Under the pieces are notes generated by a model. It saw only the letters and a list, made by a program, of their open reading frames with translations. It searched no databases and was not told where the DNA came from. Of a DNA stretch of 64,000 bases, positions 60,873 to 64,000 are shown one piece after another (within the stretch, counting starts at the first letter, position 1; every line of letters starts with the position of its first letter). Made by a program: the position numbers and the translations under genes. This DNA is from Bacteroidales bacterium UBA1181 (lineage in GTDB: Bacteria; Bacteroidota; Bacteroidia; Bacteroidales; Paludibacteraceae): assembly GCA_002310215.1 (NCBI GenBank), contig DBYR01000013.1:1-64000 (forward strand), in the 5' to 3' direction.

Positions 60873-61301
60873 ATGACAAAAGAAGAGCTATTCAAACTGA
60901 TGAACGAACATCCAGTGATGTACGTTGCGACCAATGACAACGGGCAGCCTCACGTACGAGGCATATTGATGTACAAAGCCGACGAGGAAGGCATCGTGTT
61001 CCATACCGGAGTGACGAAGGATCTATACCGCCAGTTGGTGGCCGACCCACGCGCCGAGGTGTGCTTCTCCTGCGGCAAGTACCAGATACGTGTGGAAGGC
61101 AAATTCGAGCTTGTCGAGGATAGAGCATTGAAGGAAGAGATCGTCAACCACCCGTCACGCCAGTTCCTCCAGCCTTGGAGGGCACAGCAAGGCGACGAGG
61201 CGTTCTTCGCCTTCCTTCAGGTGTTCCGCATGCGGCACGGCAAAGCGCACGCATGGTGCATGGAGGACAACTTCAAGCCCAAAGAGTACGTGATATTGTA
61301 A
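60873..61301 (+). CDS. Pyridoxamine 5'-phosphate oxidase-like flavin-binding protein
   Basis: 142 residues, a single split-barrel domain of the PNPOx-like family (MYVATNDNGQPHVRGILMYKADEEGIVFHTG, LVADPRAEVCFSC, IRVEGKFELVED). Such short members bind FMN or F420/heme and act as reductases of unknown substrate rather than as true PdxH. Single gene. Confidence 0.88.
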   Translation: MTKEELFKLMNEHPVMYVATNDNGQPHVRGILMYKADEEGIVFHTGVTKDLYRQLVADPRAEVCFSCGKYQIRVEGKFELVEDRALKEEIVNHPSRQFLQPWRAQQGDEAFFAFLQVFRMRHGKAHAWCMEDNFKPKEYVIL

Positions 61302-61307
61302 GAGAAT

Positions 61308-61334
61308 GCCGCCCGGAGAGAGGCTTCGGGCGGC
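61308..61334. terminator. GC-rich hairpin after the PNPOx-like gene
   Basis: GCCGCCCG and CGGGCGGC arms start 6 nt past the stop. No T-run follows on plus, so termination is uncertain. The next 170 bp (61335-61504) hold no convincing gene. Confidence 0.45.
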
Positions 61335-61504
61335 GATTCGTTGTGCGCCCACTTCAGCCAACCATTGACGAATTGGTTCCGCCTTCTTGGGAAGAAATCA
61401 AGTCTGTTGCGGATGTCACCTTCGTATGCAAAAAAGGAGACGCATGCGGAGAGGGAGGAAGTTATACTCCCCATGCCCACACGGAGCACGGAGAGTTTTG
61501 TTAA

Positions 61505-61666
61505 TTAATCGAGCATATAGGACTGACTCATATAGACCCTCTTCACGAGAGTTGTGCACAGCTTGTTTAACGCCTTGTTCAGGGATTTCTGCTCGCACTT
61601 GTCGAGGGCGGTGTAAGCACTGCCGTGTTCCTTGAGGAAATCGTCAAGCACATCCTTGGAGATAAG
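61505..61666 (-). pseudogene. 3'-terminal gene fragment at the edge of the accessory region
   Basis: The minus strand reads SKDVLDDFLKEHGSAYTAL then DKCEQKSLNKALNKL and ends VYMSQSYMLD with TAA at 61505. Third-position GC is high, as in native genes. Upstream of ~61666 composition drops and the frame (open to 61789) loses protein character. Looks like the C-terminus of a gene cut off when the Fic region arrived. Family not recognised. Confidence 0.35.
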
Positions 61667-61737
61667 TAGAGAAAACAACCCCTGATCTCTTGCCCAAAAA
61701 ATCTTCCTATACTCCCTTTGAATGGGAATTATTTTCC

Positions 61738-61745
61738 TACATTTG
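61738..61745 (+). promoter_or_regulatory. -7 box (TACATTTG) for the fic gene
   Basis: TAnnTTTG match with a TTTG 17 nt upstream (61717-61720); 51 nt before the ATG. Confidence 0.5.
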
Positions 61746-61796
61746 CAAGTATATGCAAACATACAATCCTCAAGATGTTGAGCGGGCAATAAAATT

Positions 61797-62843
61797 ATGA
61801 CACAAGAGAATAAAGAGAGATTGATTCAATTACTCAGTAAGCATCATGATCTGGGTATATCAAAACAGATAGACTATGATAAGTTCTATCTATACTCTCT
61901 TATTACCCACTCCACTGCCATTGAGGGCAGTACAGTGACCGAAGTGGAGGCTCAATTGCTGTTTGATGAGGGCATCACCTCAAGTAAACGCAATATAACT
62001 GAACAAAACATGAATCTCGACCTTAAAGCGGCATACGACTATGGATATGTATGGATTAAACGTCATGAAGAGATTACAGTTGAATCCCTTATTAATCTGG
62101 CAGCCAAAGTAATGGCACGTACAGGCTCGGTATATAACTCCCTTGGAGGTTCATTTGATGCTTCAAAAGGGGAACTTCGTAAACTCAATGTTACCGCAGG
62201 AGCAGGAGGACGTTCGTATATGAACTATCTGAAAGTGCCGCAACGATTGGAGGATTTTTGTAGGGAGTTGAACGCTCGACGTAGGGTTGTTGACTCGTCT
62301 GACACTTGTGCCATATATGAACTCAGTTTTTGGGCACATTACGAACTTGTCACGATTCACCCTTGGGCAGATGGCAACGGACGAACCAGTCGACTGCTTA
62401 TGAATCTATTGCAGATGGAATATGATGTTTTGCCCACAAAGGTTCTGAAGCAAGATAAAGCCGAATACATCCAGTCTCTCATTGACGCACGAGAGAAAGA
62501 AGATATCAGCATCTTCCTTGACTGCATGGCACGCCTCCACATCGCTCATCTGCAACATGACATACAAAACTATGAGAAATCCATGCAAGACGAAGTGGAC
62601 AGAAAAGGTGGACAGGAAAATCCTAAAGTGGACAGAAAAGGTGGACAGAAAACTCGTGAAGCCATTCTATCGCTCATCACAGAGAATCCACAAATCACCT
62701 CCATGCAAATGGCGGAGAGACTCGGCATAAACCGTAGTGCCATCTCCAAGCACCTCAAACGTATGCAAGCGGAAGGTGTCGTTCGTCGCATAGGCCCGGA
62801 CAAGGGCGGACACTGGGAGGTGGATCATAACACAAACGGATAA
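61797..62843 (+). CDS. Fic-domain protein with C-terminal winged helix
   Basis: 348 residues. Fic core HPWADGNGRTSR (H188; GNGR 193-196), the AMPylation active site. An inhibitory helix motif S39-x-x-x-E43-G44 (STAIEG) lies N-terminal, so this is an autoinhibited class II Fic. Residues ~265-285 contain a short duplication (VDRKGGQ twice). Residues ~285-345 are a winged helix (EAILSLITENPQITSMQMAERLGINRSAISKHLKRM), likely DNA binding and autoregulating. Such genes are frequent in accessory regions. Confidence 0.9.
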   Translation: MTQENKERLIQLLSKHHDLGISKQIDYDKFYLYSLITHSTAIEGSTVTEVEAQLLFDEGITSSKRNITEQNMNLDLKAAYDYGYVWIKRHEEITVESLINLAAKVMARTGSVYNSLGGSFDASKGELRKLNVTAGAGGRSYMNYLKVPQRLEDFCRELNARRRVVDSSDTCAIYELSFWAHYELVTIHPWADGNGRTSRLLMNLLQMEYDVLPTKVLKQDKAEYIQSLIDAREKEDISIFLDCMARLHIAHLQHDIQNYEKSMQDEVDRKGGQENPKVDRKGGQKTREAILSLITENPQITSMQMAERLGINRSAISKHLKRMQAEGVVRRIGPDKGGHWEVDHNTNG

Positions 62844-62849
62844 GATCCT

Positions 62850-63216
62850 CTTACTCGAAAAGGAGGAAATTATCATGTTGCATTACATCGCTCCTTAAGG
62901 TACGGCAAAAAAGTGATAGTATTTCACCAAGCTATTTGTAGAGGAAGTTACGTACAATATTCGTTTCCTCACAGAACGAGGGAATAATGTATGGTGGTTC
63001 GATGGTGAGCGAGTGAACTTCCGCAGCGACTCAACAAGCAAGATCCTCAATCTTATGTATGCTGCCCCAGACATCACAATTCAGAGGCCATCAATTGAGG
63101 TGGGTATCAACGTTGCAGCCGTAAACAAGCAACTGAAACAGCTGACCACCAAAGGCTACATACAACGAGTAGAGAAAGATGGCACATGGCGACTAATTAT
63201 CACGCCATCGGTATAA
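62850..63216 (+). pseudogene. Decayed gene with winged-helix C-terminus
   Basis: One frame reads GGNYHVALHRSLRYGKKVIVF up to ~62926; after a frame change (TGA-TAG at 62914-62919 in the other frame) it continues TKLFVEEVTYNIRFLTERG, WWFDGERVNFRSD, and a winged-helix-like INVAAVNKQLKQLTTKGYIQRV, ending TAA at 63216. This fits a frameshifted, 5'-truncated gene. The C-terminal helix-turn-helix is of the same general type as in the Fic protein. Identity unknown. Confidence 0.45.
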
Positions 63217-63538
63217 ATTTAGCACGGAATACAGACATCATCCAACCACTTTCCGACCGGTCCCCAAATCCATGATCAATCCGTCTATATGATACTTGGA
63301 ATTAAGCGCGGGAACATGCTTATGAAAAAATCACACGCAATTTCTTGATATTAAAAAATATACTCTAACTTTGTGGCGTACCCACTACGGGTGCGGACAT
63401 ATATAGAAAAACGTTTACTGACGTTTCCTTTGACGATTCGGAAAACATATAATGAAGAAGCTGGAGAAACATATCCAGAAATGCAATTATGAGCATTATA
63501 ACAAAATTTATCCTAACTGAGGCAGTTCAAATATAACC
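63217..63538. other. Intergenic region before the OLD-like ATPase gene
   Basis: 322 bp. Only a promoter at 63345-63373 was recognised; the leader of ~160 nt has no visible riboswitch or small ORF of note. Confidence 0.5.
63345..63373 (+). promoter_or_regulatory. Promoter (TTG-N18-TAACTTTG) of the OLD-like gene
   Basis: TTG at 63345-63347, 18-nt spacer, TAACTTTG at 63366-63373. Confidence 0.55.
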
Positions 63539-64000
63539 ATGAAAATAAAAAAAGTAATAATCAGTAATTTTCGAGCTTTTAAACATGCCGAATTCGAACT
63601 AGACGATTTTAATTGCATCATAGGCAAAAATGACACGGGCAAGTCAACATTGTTGGCTGCATTAGAATGGTTCTTCAACACTAACAAAAAATTAGATAGT
63701 GATGACTATGCAATAGCAAGTATTTGCCCAAACGATTGTCCCTATGATTCCATCATATCTGTCGAAGTGCATTTTGTTGGGGAAGATATTCCTCTAGGAG
63801 AAAAATCAACAGACAAATTCATTTTTAACCATGATTTTAAACGCAATGATTGTGTGTGTATAAAGAAGAAATACATGTATCACCCCAATTCACTTGAACA
63901 GCAAATCGGATATTCAATAAAACAATTTCCATTTAAACAGATAGGGAAAATTCTTTCTGATTGCTCCGTGGAAGAATTGGTAAATTACTATACGAAGATA
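63539..64000 (+). CDS. AAA ATPase of the OLD/RecF-like type, 5' part only
   Basis: 154 codons from the ATG at 63539 to the right edge, still open. N-terminal strand MKIKKVIISNFRAFKHAEFELDDF followed by Walker A IGKNDTGKSTLL (residues 29-36 GKNDTGKS) and LEWFF, the hallmark of OLD-family ATP-dependent nucleases and related SMC-like ATPases (AAA_15). If a Toprim domain follows, it would be an OLD nuclease, possibly of a defence system (for example GajA-like); this cannot be seen. AT-rich, like other island genes. Confidence 0.75.
   Translation, partial: MKIKKVIISNFRAFKHAEFELDDFNCIIGKNDTGKSTLLAALEWFFNTNKKLDSDDYAIASICPNDCPYDSIISVEVHFVGEDIPLGEKSTDKFIFNHDFKRNDCVCIKKKYMYHPNSLEQQIGYSIKQFPFKQIGKILSDCSVEELVNYYTKI

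Noticed and set aside
59338..61700. tRNA gene as island attachment site
   Set aside because: No cloverleaf or TTCRA-type T-arm was seen around either island boundary.

Overview
The window reads as chromosome of a cellulose-degrading member of the Bacteroidales (phylum Bacteroidota). This rests on several things seen directly: promoters of the Bacteroidota form TTG-N18/20-TAnnTTTG in front of many genes; C-terminal secretion domains of the type IX secretion system (T9SS), both the short type A and the gliding-associated type B; gldE/gldD/gldG and a porE-like gene; and core Bacteroidota genes (dnaN, ssb ending DDFPF, mutY, fba, thiL, serB). Rumen T9SS cellulolytic Bacteroidales such as Candidatus Paraporphyromonas are a plausible relative, but that is inference from memory of published descriptions, not a search.

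Layout. 1-4702 (-): 5' part of a very large surface protein with InlB-type and MBG-type repeats, running off the left edge. 5131-20402 (-): a beta-glucan/cellulose locus with four GH5 proteins (three carrying T9SS signals, one a lipoprotein), a GH94 cellobiose phosphorylase, a GH3 lipoprotein, a GPH-family sugar transporter, a small outer-membrane barrel and a lipoprotein. No SusC/SusD pair is present. 20794-27771 (+): a 2325-residue T9SS type B surface protein. 27879-33798: housekeeping (mutY, trmN6-like, exonuclease, dnaN on minus; ssb, fba on plus). 34107-37097 (+): a second, tandem-GH5 T9SS enzyme. 37190-48344: azlCD, SAH/MTA deaminase, a DUF4139 surface protein, thiL, a BspA-like LRR protein, a porE-like OmpA lipoprotein and an unannotated 50-residue basic ORF.

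48345-55600 is an AT-richer accessory island: a kinase-like orphan, a DUF1016 remnant, a region of nested inverted repeats, a single-chain restriction-methylation-specificity enzyme, and a DUF4143-type AAA ATPase flanked by copies of a 33-nt repeat. The gliding/T9SS set resumes with gldE-gldD-gldG (55678-59265), then serB and a PNPOx-like protein. From about 61.5 kb a second accessory stretch begins: a gene fragment, a Fic protein, a decayed HTH gene and the start of an OLD-like ATPase cut by the right edge.

How it fits together (inference): T9SS (porE, gld genes) exports and anchors GH5 endoglucanases, which cut beta-glucan at the cell surface; GH3 and lipoprotein GH5 trim oligomers in the cell envelope; the GPH symporter imports cellobiose, which GH94 splits phosphorolytically, feeding glycolysis. 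The most unusual single observation is a second GH5 domain (16479-18824) whose catalytic acid/base motif NEP has become DNA, a probable pseudo-enzyme module.
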